In this document: positions 12,711-23,521 of the stretch, piece after piece
Position numbering within the stretch: the stretch's first letter is position 1
Layout: each line of letters opens with the position of its first letter
From: Trichosphaerium sp. ATCC 40318
Lineage: Eukaryota > Discosea > Flabellinia > Trichosidae
Length of the DNA: 64,000 nucleotides
Direction of reading: 5' to 3'
Assembly (NCBI GenBank): GCA_038496445.1
Contig: JALMLS010000354.1
Coordinates: forward strand, 372,001 to 436,000
Notes under the pieces: generated by a model
The model's database searches: none
What the model was told of the DNA's origin: nothing
What the model saw: only the letters and a program-made list of their open reading frames with translations
Translations under genes and position numbers: made by a program

Positions 12711-15700
12711 TCAAGGCGAAATATTAATCTGAGGTCCAATTGAAAAAGTGAAAAAGCTAGCCACAGTATGGGTGCTTCCTTGTAAATCAAATAATATAGT
12801 ATACCTACAGATCCATTAACAAAAAAAGCCAAACTCAATGAAGCAAGAAAACACAAAGCGGTTGCCACTTACTGTGTCCTTGAATAATCAATAGCCAGGC
12901 TTGTTCCAATAGATGTTATTGACCATTGTTGTCTCAAAAGACTACCCTCATCTATAACACCTGTAGCAGCAACCTAAACATTTATCAAACATGAAGTCCA
13001 AAATGACTTTAAATTCAGGATTGTTTTTTCAAGAAATGTCATTCAAGTCTCACCTCAACTTGTGGGCCACTATTAGCTACAATAGTAGGGTTCAATAATA
13101 CTTGACCCAAATCTATTTCAGTCTCAAAAAAGGCTTGAACGCGACCTAACAAAGTTAATTCAAAAAACTTGCAGAAATTTTTTTTTTTGACTCATAATTG
13201 TTAAAATGATTTAAAACTTACCATCTTCAAGTCGTGTCTCATTTAGAATATTCAAAGCAGCTGAATTAAGAGTCAACTGACCAAAAGCATTCATTGATGT
13301 AGGGAAAACAAGACTAAATGGATATTCATGTGTTATTACACCCTCTCCACGTGTTATATCAGTAATATCAATAGGTTGAACCAAGTTAACATAAAGAACA
13401 CCTGTAACTTCAATATTCGTTGATGTGAACTGAGTGACCTTTAAAAACTGTGTTAACACACAAACACAAAGTAATTCAAAAAACCCCAGCTGTACAACAT
13501 CCAGCCAAGGTCAAAAAAAGCCGCCGAAAGCAAGTACTTCGTTGAAAAATAAAAAACTTTTCTCACAATTTTCTTGCTTGGAATCTCCACTAACTATCTA
13601 TTTTTTGTGGAGTTTGATACTCAAGCTTGAGTATAATTTTATGTTAGACGTACTTGAAGAGTATTTCCGTCAGCTGTACATCCAGACAAGTCAAAAAGAC
13701 CAGCTGTCCATTTGTACTCTACTTCAGCGCAATCTGATGAAGAAAGAGACCAAACTCCTCCAGGACCATAAGCAGGGTTTATAGTTGTACCCAAAGCACC
13801 ATCTACTATAGCTGAAGGTTCAGCCTTCCACCTATAAAAATAGAAAAAATGAGCACGAAAAAACTCGATACGCTTCACAAAAAAAAAAGGAATACCAGTC
13901 TTCGAATGCTAGACCATCAAATGTCGAAGCTTCTCTATTCTCACAAGATAAAGGAGTATTGATACTACGTGTGGAAGGATCGAAAGGACTGAATCCAATG
14001 ACATAAGTACCTCCTACCCAGTAAGTACCAACAACAGAGATTTCTATCAAAGAAATAGAAGAACTCTTTGTTATAGAAACTGTAGGTCTTGAAGGAAAGA
14101 CTTGTGGTTGGAATAATAGAGGTGCCAATGCATCTAAAACTCGTCAGATAACTAAAACAAGGCATAAACGAATAAAACGTACCAGGACAAACATCACCAC
14201 AAAAAGGATCCGGATTTCTTGGACAAGCGTCATTTTGGTTTGGTCTTGAGTCTCCATCTATTCAAGAGGAGTTAGAGATGAAGTATACTCGTTATAATAA
14301 GTATAAGTACCTATATCAGGATCACAAACATCACCTATGCCATCACCATCAAGGTCTGCATCGAAAGGATCAAAATTATCAGGACAGCTATCCATGTCAT
14401 TTGGAATGCCTTTCAAAAAAAGTTAAGAAACTTTTTGATCAAAATAAGTCTTTACCATCTCCGTCGCGGTCTAAATCACATACATCACCAACACCGTTTC
14501 TAAATAATTAGTAAATATCAATATTGATACCAAAGTAGCATATTTTTTTGTTAACTTACTGGTCGAGGTCGTTCTGGTTAGCATTCGGAATGGCAACACA
14601 GTTATCCTAAAAACTAAATTAACAATTCCTTATTCCGTTCTCCGCTCGTGTACCATATCGTTTGTTATCCCATCACCATCAATATCGTTGAATATGAAGG
14701 TATCCAATGTAATTGCAAGGTTACTTACAGGTGTGCGTGGCGCAGCTCCAAACAAGGTCTAAAACAAGGATTAACAAAAAACCCTTTTGAACGTATCTCT
14801 TTTGAACTTAATAACGCACAAGAGATCCTTGATACAAACTTGATAACACAGCTGTAGTAGGTGCATTCACATCACCAGCAAAACTGGCTGCTAAAAATGA
14901 AGTACTAGCAGCACCAATAACATCAGCGAATACAAGACTATTAGGGTTGTTTATCGAGCTCCAACTGGCCATAACCAAAGTATCTCCGATAGCCATTGGG
15001 GTTGTTGCCACAATGTCAACATTTGCCAAATTCAAATGACCTGAATTGCCAACAAGAGTACCCTACAAGGTATCATCAGAGCTTAAGTTCAATAACACTA
15101 AGGGTAGAAAAAAATACTCAAAAAGCCGGCTGGTTTTTTGCATTTAAAACTACTGTACCACAGCAAAAAGGTTATTATCACTTGTAGCTGATACTCTTTG
15201 AATATGCACATTCTCCATTGTTTCTCTCCAAAGTTCATCCAAAGTATCAGGTACGATGTTCACAATAATACTTGCTTCAGCCAATTCATTGCCTTTTGAA
15301 AAACAAAATGAGTATTTAAATTTAGGTAAAACAATATCGCACTGTTAACAAGGGCTACTACAGCATTTGACCCGCATGTAACACCAACATAACTACTTCT
15401 TGGACTAGCGAATTGTGCAGACTTTATTGTAGGCAGAGATAAAGTCTAAAGGTTCGTTTTAGATAAAGTCTTCAAATCAATAACAGAACAAGGTCAACTA
15501 TCAAAATAGAAACGTACGAAATCTGTCCTAACCAGAAATGGTTCTTGTAGTGCTGGTGGACCCAAATCACCTTCAACGCTTCCAACAGCGAATATTCTTC
15601 CACCTTGAATGCAAACATCGCGAAGCTAGAAGTAAATAATTTTCAAAAAATATATGTCTTTGCTTGAACCTACCTCTCTGTTTCCTGCCAACTCATTACT

Positions 15701-16737
15701 ATAAACATTTGAAACAGAACCATCTGCAATAGACATTGCTGTCATGAACATATCACGCCTATCACGTGTCAATTTCACGTGTAAAACAAATAATTTAAGA
15801 TTTTATGAAATTAACAAAATCACGTGTCTATCACGTGATATATTTATACTTACCCTCCTTCGCTGGTTACAGGGAATGTACCAATAGTTCCAGATTCTGT
15901 ATAGTATCCGGCTGCAAATATGTCTGTTGTAGTAAGTGCTAAAGCATTAATAGCTCCTTTAACATTAAGCAACATGGTCCATTTGATAGTAGGTGTAGTA
16001 GCTTGTAAATTAGATAATGCAACTACAAGAATACCGGCATTATTTGTAAGAGATGCTATATTCTGACCAAGAGTTTCTTCACGAATAACCTACAAAGACA
16101 ACAATTAATTCAAGAAAAAAAATGGGAGAAAAGGGAAAAATGTATGTTCGTACTGTATTCGAGTCTACTTCAGCTGCAATGAATAACTCATCATTTATCT
16201 CTCCTATGGCCAGGTTGCGCGCTGACGACATGGTAACGACCCATGATCTTTGTTGTGATGATGTTATCTGTAAAAGAGTTTGAGGAGAAGTACAATGACG
16301 CCGAACGTGTACAAAACGATGACTCCAAAGAAAAAATGGAGTTTCGTTTTATCAAACTAAAGAATTTCCAATTGTGCTTACTCTTGTTATAATACCATTG
16401 ACGTCGTTCGCTGAGTTAAATAAGAAAATAATTCGCAAATAAAAAAACGTGCTTACGTGCTGAATTGAGATTTAATGTAGATCCAATAACTACCTGTGCG
16501 GCACCTCTGAACGATCCAATGATGAATGTATCACCTAAAAAGCCATTTAGTTTTAGAATTTTTACAAAACATTTATAACGCGCCTGTTGATGTCGTTACG
16601 CTCTCACCGCCTTGAATTGAACCGTGGATTACATCTTCGCCTCGATTTGCGTGTACTAACATAATTAGCTCAAAGCTTTTACGCCAAAACGCACTGAGAA
16701 GCACTACAGTAATAAAAACGGATAAATATACGCGCAT
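12711..16737 (-). CDS. large secreted protein with thrombospondin type 3 repeats
   Basis: Multi-exon secreted protein. The ATG at 16737 gives a signal peptide (MRVYLSVFITVVLLSAFW). The N-terminal half consists of repeated beta-strand modules in which RDMFM-like, LVVALSNLQ and TDIFAAGYY segments recur. This suggests a beta-propeller or SBBP-type repeat. At 14190-14590 there are Ca-binding thrombospondin type 3 repeats: DGDSRPNQNDACPRNPDPFC, then DNFDPFDADLDGDGIGDVCD, VGDVCDLDRDGDG and DNCVAIPNANQNDLD. The Asp ladders and Cys spacing are intact. The C-terminal part (12.7-13.9 kb) is beta-rich with TADGNTLQV and ITRGEGVITHEYPF. The last exon, joined across an intron beginning GTAAGT at about 12870, reads YTILFDLQGSTHTVASFF and stops at TGA 12711-12713. 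No transmembrane anchor is seen. Probably extracellular matrix, cyst wall or adhesion; function is inference. Confidence 0.78.
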
Positions 16738-16975
16738 ATCGACACGACGCGCTGTCAGCTGTCTAACAATTTCGCGTTTAAGATGTTTGGGAGTAGAAAA
16801 TGTGCACTGGAATCAAAAAGTGTAAAAACCATCTTTGCAAGCACTACTGACATAAAATAGTTATTGTAAAGTGAGCAGTCTAAAAAATCTATTAAGGCAG
16901 TTGACGAAACGTTGATCCGGTTTTTAAGCGTATTTTACAATATCAACAGCCGTTAGCGTTGTCTAGCAACCAATA

Positions 16976-18202
16976 ATGAGTAGACGGCGTAAGTGGAGCA
17001 TGAGCGCAAAAACTAAACGACCAAGATCACGTTCATCTGCTGCTGCATTCATGTTCTTGAAAGGTTCGGCCCATTCTTCGCGGATTGCAGTTTTTTTTAG
17101 CTTATTTGCACGCTTTGTTTGTAACAATTCGTTTTATTGCTATATTTTATGCTGTTGTATCTGTTCGACGTTATTATTGCAAAACAATCAAAAACCGACT
17201 AAAGTACGCTACAACTAACTCTTCCTAGAACCTGAACCACCACGTCGTAAATCGATAGGCGCCATCGAAGAAGAAACAAAGTGGTCTGTGCAGGTACTGT
17301 CAAAAACTACCAACTCCACTAGAACAGCCCTCAGCATTTGTAACGACACCCACCTTAACTATTTAAATAGAAGAGTTCGGGAGGAACCAAACAAGCTTGC
17401 AATATGGTCTTCGGTGATGAATCAGTGGCGTTCCTAGACTCAGAAACAGACGTACGTATTAGGAGCTATGTAGATACTAACGCATTCAAAACTTTGCAAC
17501 TACTCACCCAAATCAAGGACCTAATTGAAAAGTACACATACGAACACAGCGATAGGCCAAAATTCATGCGAGGCTTGAACATTGTCAGTTTTATGTATCA
17601 GTCGGTTGCTGACGAAAATGCTTATTGTCGCGTTGTTGTACATACACAGAGCCAACAAGACGTACGTTGTTGCATTAAACAAATTGGTCGGTTTTTTTTT
17701 TTGTTTGCAGTTGTAGACGTCGAAAAAAGATTGAAATTTGGTTACTACTGGCTATGTTGGTGCAAGCTAATGCGATGTTTAGGGAAAAAACGTATTAAAA
17801 GTTTTACAACGCAAATTGGGTTTAGAAGCCGAAGCTGACTTGTTAGATGACAAGGATGTTGAATTGATGACTAGTGCCAGTATGAGTACGTAGTGACTAG
17901 TTTGAAAAAGAACCCTCATTGCTTTGTTTAGTTGTACGCAAGAAGTCTTCTACTAAAACGTCACCACCCCAATCGCCAAAGAAGGGAAATTCTAGAACAC
18001 ATTCACCTTTGTGCAGAACTGCTGTTGAATCCAACTCTCCTTCAGCTGTAAAGTACGCAATTTATTATTGAGTTGTGCGAAAATTGCTTACTTGTTTAGG
18101 AAATCTATTAGTATTGATGACGATCGCAGAAATAGAAGTAGATCTAAGCCACCAATACAACGTAAGACGTTGATGGATGAACTAGACTCCAATAATGCAT
18201 AA
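16976..18202 (+). CDS. hypothetical basic, Ser-rich protein
   Basis: I do not recognise this family. The ATG at 16976 gives a strongly basic start (MSRRRKWSMSAKTKRPRSRS). Exons joined in phase then read EPEPPRRKSIGAIEEETKW, then FGDESVAFLDSETDVRIRS and a helical stretch (FKTLQLLTQIKDLIEKYTYE). The exon ends QSQQD before the GTACGT donor at 17662. The next exon resumes after ATGTTTAG at about 17797 with VLKVLQRKLGLEAEADLLDD, keeping phase 0. The tail is basic and Ser/Pro-rich (TSPPQSPKKGNSRTHS; DDRRNRSRSKPPIQRK) and ends MDELDSNNA at TAA 18200-18202. The shape is a structured helical middle with disordered basic ends, suggesting a nuclear or nucleic-acid-associated protein. The first intron boundary is ambiguous. 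The start lies only about 240 bases from the divergent TSP3 gene. Confidence 0.55.
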
Positions 18203-18480
18203 AAAAAAATACAACGAGTCGTACAGGCTTTCGTTTATTCCTGTTTGACCGTACATATTTCGTGTAAACGACTTGTAAATAATGTTGTAATCAATGTAAA
18301 CGATTGAGTTTATTACGCATTTTGACGGCACATGCCATGAGTTGGTTTTTTTCTTTTGTGTAAATCATTTTTTTTACTGAATTGAGCTGGTCTTCTTTCT
18401 GCGTGTTCTGGTTGGGGTTTTTTCTTATGTACAATATTTCACAGGAGGCGTTTTTTACTTTGTTTTTTTTTTGTTGTCGA

Positions 18481-19502
18481 CTATGCTTTAGATACTTTGT
18501 CTCGGCATTCTGGGCAATACCACGTGCCTTTTATCGGCTCATTTAATCCAACACAGTTAAAATGAAACCATTCAATAGGGCACTAAAGATAAAGTCAACA
18601 GAAAATAGGAAGCTCCATAGCTACGTACATCTGCATTGTCGCAGCCCACCATTCTTCCAAATGATACTTGCCCACAATAACAGTATGTAGGCTCATTAGG
18701 ATCAATTGGCATTTCTTGAGGCAAGGAAGTCAATTTTCCACTACAGACATTCCAGTTAGTACCGCAATCGCTTTGTCACTATATTTATACGTACATCTTC
18801 TGTTTGCCAGGTTTTGGTAAAATATTTTTGCGTTGTTGTCCAAATTTTCCTTTGGCGCGCATCGCCTGCTCAGTCTTTTGCGCTTGTGCCTTTCTCTCTA
18901 TTGACGTAATTTAATAAACAAAAAAAAAAAAAAAGGGCAGCATTCGTTTAGCAAAAATCAAGTAATGTCACAAGAGTATGTAATTGTACACGCGCATACC
19001 CATTGCTAGCTCTGATTCGAATCGTTGTAGGTCCTGATCTAAGCGTCTTATGTGTTTGTCAACCTAAAAGAAATATATTACGAAAAAAGTAATCTCACTA
19101 GCCAAAAAAAAAGTTAAAGTTCGTTTTACCATGTCGTATGTTTGTACAGCGATACTAATCTTTTCGTCACCATACTCCATACACGTATCAAGGTCTTTTC
19201 GGATTTGCGCCAGTGTTGTTTGTGATAAGTGATCTTCCATGTTTCTCTTATTACTTAGCTGGTAGCTTTGTGTATAGCTCTCTATTTTATCCATCAAGTC
19301 TGCGAGATAAGAGTTAATTTGAAAAAAAACCGCTGGAATTGCTATACCCTGTGAGCGATGATCTAGTTCTCCAATGAGAGCAAAATTTCGTTTCAACTCG
19401 CTTGGAAGAGACTGAATGCCTTACATTTATCGTTAATTTTTTTTTTTGTTACATTTGTACGTTAATCGTACTCTGTAAGTAATTCTCAAGGAATGTAGCC
19501 AT
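18481..19502 (-). CDS. ING-family PHD-finger protein
   Basis: Inhibitor-of-growth homologue, a histone H3K4me3 reader that recruits acetyltransferase or deacetylase complexes. The ATG at 19502 gives [10 protein letters not shown], the typical ING N-terminus. The ING coiled coil follows: [17 protein letters not shown], then [40 protein letters not shown] Lys/Arg-rich linker leads to the PHD finger: [52 protein letters not shown]. All eight zinc ligands (C4HC3) are present, as are the Y-C-x-C and G-x-M-x-x-CD positions used for H3K4me3. Closest in layout to ING4/ING5 or yeast Yng1/Yng2. It ends at TAG 18481-18483 and converges with the hypothetical gene on the plus strand. Confidence 0.9.
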
Positions 19503-19724
19503 TATATACGAACTATTAGAGAATTTGAATTTGTGATAAGCTTTTTCGTGTTTATTACGGCCGCCAAGCTATCTGTATTATAGATTAATAGTAGATACAA
19601 CTTGTTTAATCCAACAACAGGCAAAATACAACCCATCAAGAAAGCGTGGGAAATTTTGCCATAAAATAGCCGAACTTTATATCTTGGTGTTAATAAGAAG
19701 CGTAACAAGACGCGGGAGCATCAC

Positions 19725-22700
19725 ATGTCAATGAGTGTAGAAGGAGTGAGCGTGGATGATCTACTACGTGATTTGGACAATGAAGTACCTAACAGTACTA
19801 TATCAAAACAATCTACGAGTATGGACGCCCTAACTGGTGCGTGAAAGCCATTTATGACGAAAACTACGTCTAAAAACTTGCCAAAACGTACGTACTTACT
19901 TTCTTCTTTAGATAATGAATTACTGGGCGAATTAGACTCATTGATGAACATGCAATACAAACAACCAAATTCGCGTACCGAAGGTACGTTTATGACTCAG
20001 AGAGTGGAACTACGGTAGTGGTTACGCTTGAACTACTCCGAACAACCACAAATAGTGTACCGCCATCATAACAATGTTCTTAGCTCCAACGCATGGAGAT
20101 CAGCTTGATAATATACTCGCTGAGTTAGAGACATCTGTTCCTGCTTCTGTGACACCAACAGAACAAACTGATGAAATTGCTTCTGAACTTGATAGTATAG
20201 TAGCGGATTTAAATGCTCCAAACGGAGACGCAAGCAGCTCTAGTTATGATATCTCAATCTTGGATAATCTCATTAATGAATACGACAATGATCCAAGCCA
20301 TACTAAGGTACATAAAACCGTAACTTGCAATGACTGTGCAACAGAAAAAGTTTTTACAACTTTTTTGAAAATCAAACTCTTGACTTCCAGGCGCCATCAG
20401 TCTTTTTTTTTTTTGAGCTTGAGGATGACTGAACCTTGTTATAGGAACCTATAGATGATATGGATAATTTACTAGAGGACCTGATGCTCGATGCACCAAC
20501 AACAAAGAAAACAAGAAAATCTAAAAAAAAATCACGTGATAAGCCTAAAAAACATAAGAAAAAGAGATCAAGATCACGTACTAGAAGTAGTGTTGTAGAG
20601 AAGGTAGAACGTCTTGATTTACCAAAAACAATACCTGAAAGGATGCCTGAGATCGATAATTTAACACTGGAGCAAGATGTGATTGCTGTAACAGCTGCGT
20701 TTAGCCCTAGATCCCCTCGACTGAAGATCAATTACAAGCAGCCGGAAATCAAAGCAGAAAATATAAGGGTTGTTTCTAGCAGGCAACTCAGTGTTCCGTC
20801 ACTTGATGAAGCTCTTGCTGAACCTGAAATAACAAGGTCTGCTGTTGTAACAATCCCTGCTGTTCGTCAAGAACGTCAAGTAGAACCTGCAACAGTATAC
20901 GCACCAAGCGTTACTCGTGCTTCAGTATCAGAGAAAAAGCGTGTAAAGTCTGGACTCTTTGGAGTCTCTAGGCGTGCATCTGACCCTGAACCGATGAAAA
21001 AGCCTGCAGTAGTACCAAAACCTACGGTAATACGCCGGGGAGGATATGTTGCTCCTGGAACTGGACTGGGACCTTCTCAGGTGCGTGCAGAATGCTTTTT
21101 TCAGGGTCTTTTTACCACTCCTACCTATTCACATTTTTCTCTTTTGCTCAACTCTGCATGTAGCTCAATCGTGATGAGCTATTGGGAACATTAAAGAGAG
21201 CATTAGATCGTATTGATGCACCAAGTACGTTAAAATAGTAAGGAGTTCTAGTAATGACGTCTGCTAGCTTTCAGATTATCTGAGTTTGATGATATGGCTG
21301 AATTTATGAAACTTGTTGCATCAGATGTCAAGTTTATGCTAATGTACTGCGATGAAAGGCAATACCGCAATGTTATGCTTAAAAGGGCACTTGATTTCGC
21401 ACAATTTGTTGGCTCTTTTGTCGAGATAATTGTTCGCTTTATGAATCATGTTGTTGATAACTTGTCGCTATTTTTCAATGTCAAAGCAAAGAATCGATTA
21501 TTGGATCTCTGTGGGAATGTTGTTCCTTTATTCATAAAGTACATTGAATTCATGGATCGTGTTGCAGATTTAGATACCATAGAAGAGCGTGAGACAAGGA
21601 GTACGCGTTTTTTTTATTATTTTTTTTTCACTATTTTTTGTTCTTTCCATTATGACTTTACTTGTGTTCTTACTTGTATCTTTTTAGGAGCAGAGTTTTC
21701 TTTACTAGTTTCACAGATACCACAAGGCCTTACTCAAGTTCTCAAGATGATCAAAGAATCGTTTTATGAGCAAAACGGTGTACGTCTCAAAACTCTAGGC
21801 ACTTTCACTTCTTTTTTCATCAACACAAGTTTGTTTGTGTACTTACCTTAGTGCCTAGATTCGTCGATTATGCGGCAATGCCGGTGTAAACGGTACTACG
21901 AGAGAAGTAGTATCTGCTCTTGTTGGAGGACTCATGAGTCAAATGCGTGTTGCTTTGAATGTACGTTTGAGCTAAAGAGTTGTGCTTCAAACTGATAATA
22001 ATCCCAAATAGACAACAGAAGAAGAAGAAATATCAAAGCCTTATTCACCACCTTCGAAACACAGAGAAGCAATAGTAATATACCAAGAGCGTGTTTACTC
22101 TTTAGTATCAGAGTTTAAGGTACTACTCGAGTAGTGGTTTTTTTTTTCTTTTCTGTTCTTTACTGACAAGTGTACTATAGCGCTCTCCGATGGATTATGT
22201 TAAGTTTATGCATGCTTTTATAGCTATTGTTAGATTTAGTAGAATTCTATTGAAATTTTTCCCTTCAGTTGGTGACAGCATTCATAAGCTTTGTGATGAC
22301 TTGGGTGTACATTGTATTGATGTTATTTCAAGCGCAGCAGAGGGTAATATATCTGCATTTAAGAATGCAGCTGTTGGTGTTGCCAGAGCTCTTCAGGCCC
22401 TTGATAGGTACGCATTCATTCAACTTTAGTACAGACTAGGCAGTTTTTTTTACTGATCTTTTTAGGCTTGTGAATGATGCTTATGATGCAAATGAACGTA
22501 ATAACGCTATGCTAAATGCCTCAGCAAATCAATCATGTACGTTAAGATAATCATTATACGCTATCTGACATATTGCTCTTCAAGCTGTTAATACAGATAT
22601 AATTCTAACTGCTGAGAGCCCTCATTCTTCTTGGGTTGTTCAACGAATACTCGTACGTTAAAACATGCTCTACTTTGTTTTGAAGCATGAGTCGGAATGC

Positions 22701-23283
22701 ATGTGTTTTAATAATCCTTCCTTTAGGGTAGTTGGACTGAAACAAGATGTGGTGGTTGTAGAGCTAATATTCCTACTTTTAAAGAGAACCCAGAGATACT
22801 CGTAATAAGCGAAGTATCTGTTGAAGCAAAGGTTGTCCTTATTAATAAGACAAATCAACCTGTGTTACCTGGTATAGGGTTTTATATATTTCCAGCGAGC
22901 TGTACGTATACATACAATAACACAGGCGATGTAATCATCTGACACTATTTTTGATTAGCACGTACTTTACAAAGAATTGAGTTTATGGGATTTGAGTCTA
23001 CAGAGTTTAAACCTGACACTTATGTCGGGAAAATGACTAAATTCGAGGCTAATAAGCCTTATGTCATTGTACCTTGTACATATAAAAAAGGAGTACAGGT
23101 GAGATATCCACAAATCAAACAACAAACTACTTTTTTTGATTCAGAAAAAAAAAATTCTGATCACTTTTTTTTTTGTTGTTCGATTTCACGTTGTTTATTA
23201 CTCACTTTTTTTATAATTAGGGTGATTTCGAGGTAGCCATATTTAGTAGTGGTGTCATCAAAGAAGTTAAAGCAAAGTTCTAG
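19725..23283 (+). CDS. LD-motif scaffold with C-terminal calpain-type beta-sandwich domain
   Basis: Large multi-exon protein with no protease domain. The N-terminal region carries a string of short acidic amphipathic motifs resembling paxillin LD motifs: VDDLLRDLDN, LLGELDSLM, LDNILAELE, LDSIVADLN, LDNLINEYD and MDNLLEDLML. A Lys/Arg-rich patch follows (about 20505-20590), then a Ser/Pro-rich linker. The middle (21.2-22.6 kb) is wholly alpha-helical (VASDVKFMLMYCDERQYRN; LLDLCGNVVPLFIKYIEFMD) and unrecognised. The C-terminal exons (22.6-23.28 kb) read WTETRCGGCRANIPTFKENP, matching the start of calpain large-subunit domain III (W-T-x-x-T-x-G-G-C-x-x-x). Beta-rich sequence then runs to KEVKAKF* at 23281-23283. 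Calpain domain III is C2-like and binds acidic phospholipid. Likely a cortical or adhesion-type adaptor; that role is inference from domain types. Confidence 0.65.
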
Positions 23284-23521
23284 TGATTGACTTTATGTCA
23301 CACGTTGTATTTTAACTAAATTTATTTATTTTCACCAATGTGTTCTATCACATAATCTTCGAGTTATGACTGTCCCTTAGTGCATAGCATATTTTGTCTA
23401 TCGAGCGTGATTTTGCATTATTGCTCTTCGTAAATACCGTTAAACATGAATATTGGCGTGTGCAGTTAAGTGTTGTTCTCAGAACATTTGTTTGTGAAAC
23501 TAACTGGCGAATGTGTCACGT

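Noticed and set aside
17440-17475. GTACGT at 17453 read as a donor with a 22-base intron
   Set aside because: The frame reads through as VRIRSYVDTNAFKTLQ, which looks coding, and no branch point is present. I treat it as exon sequence.
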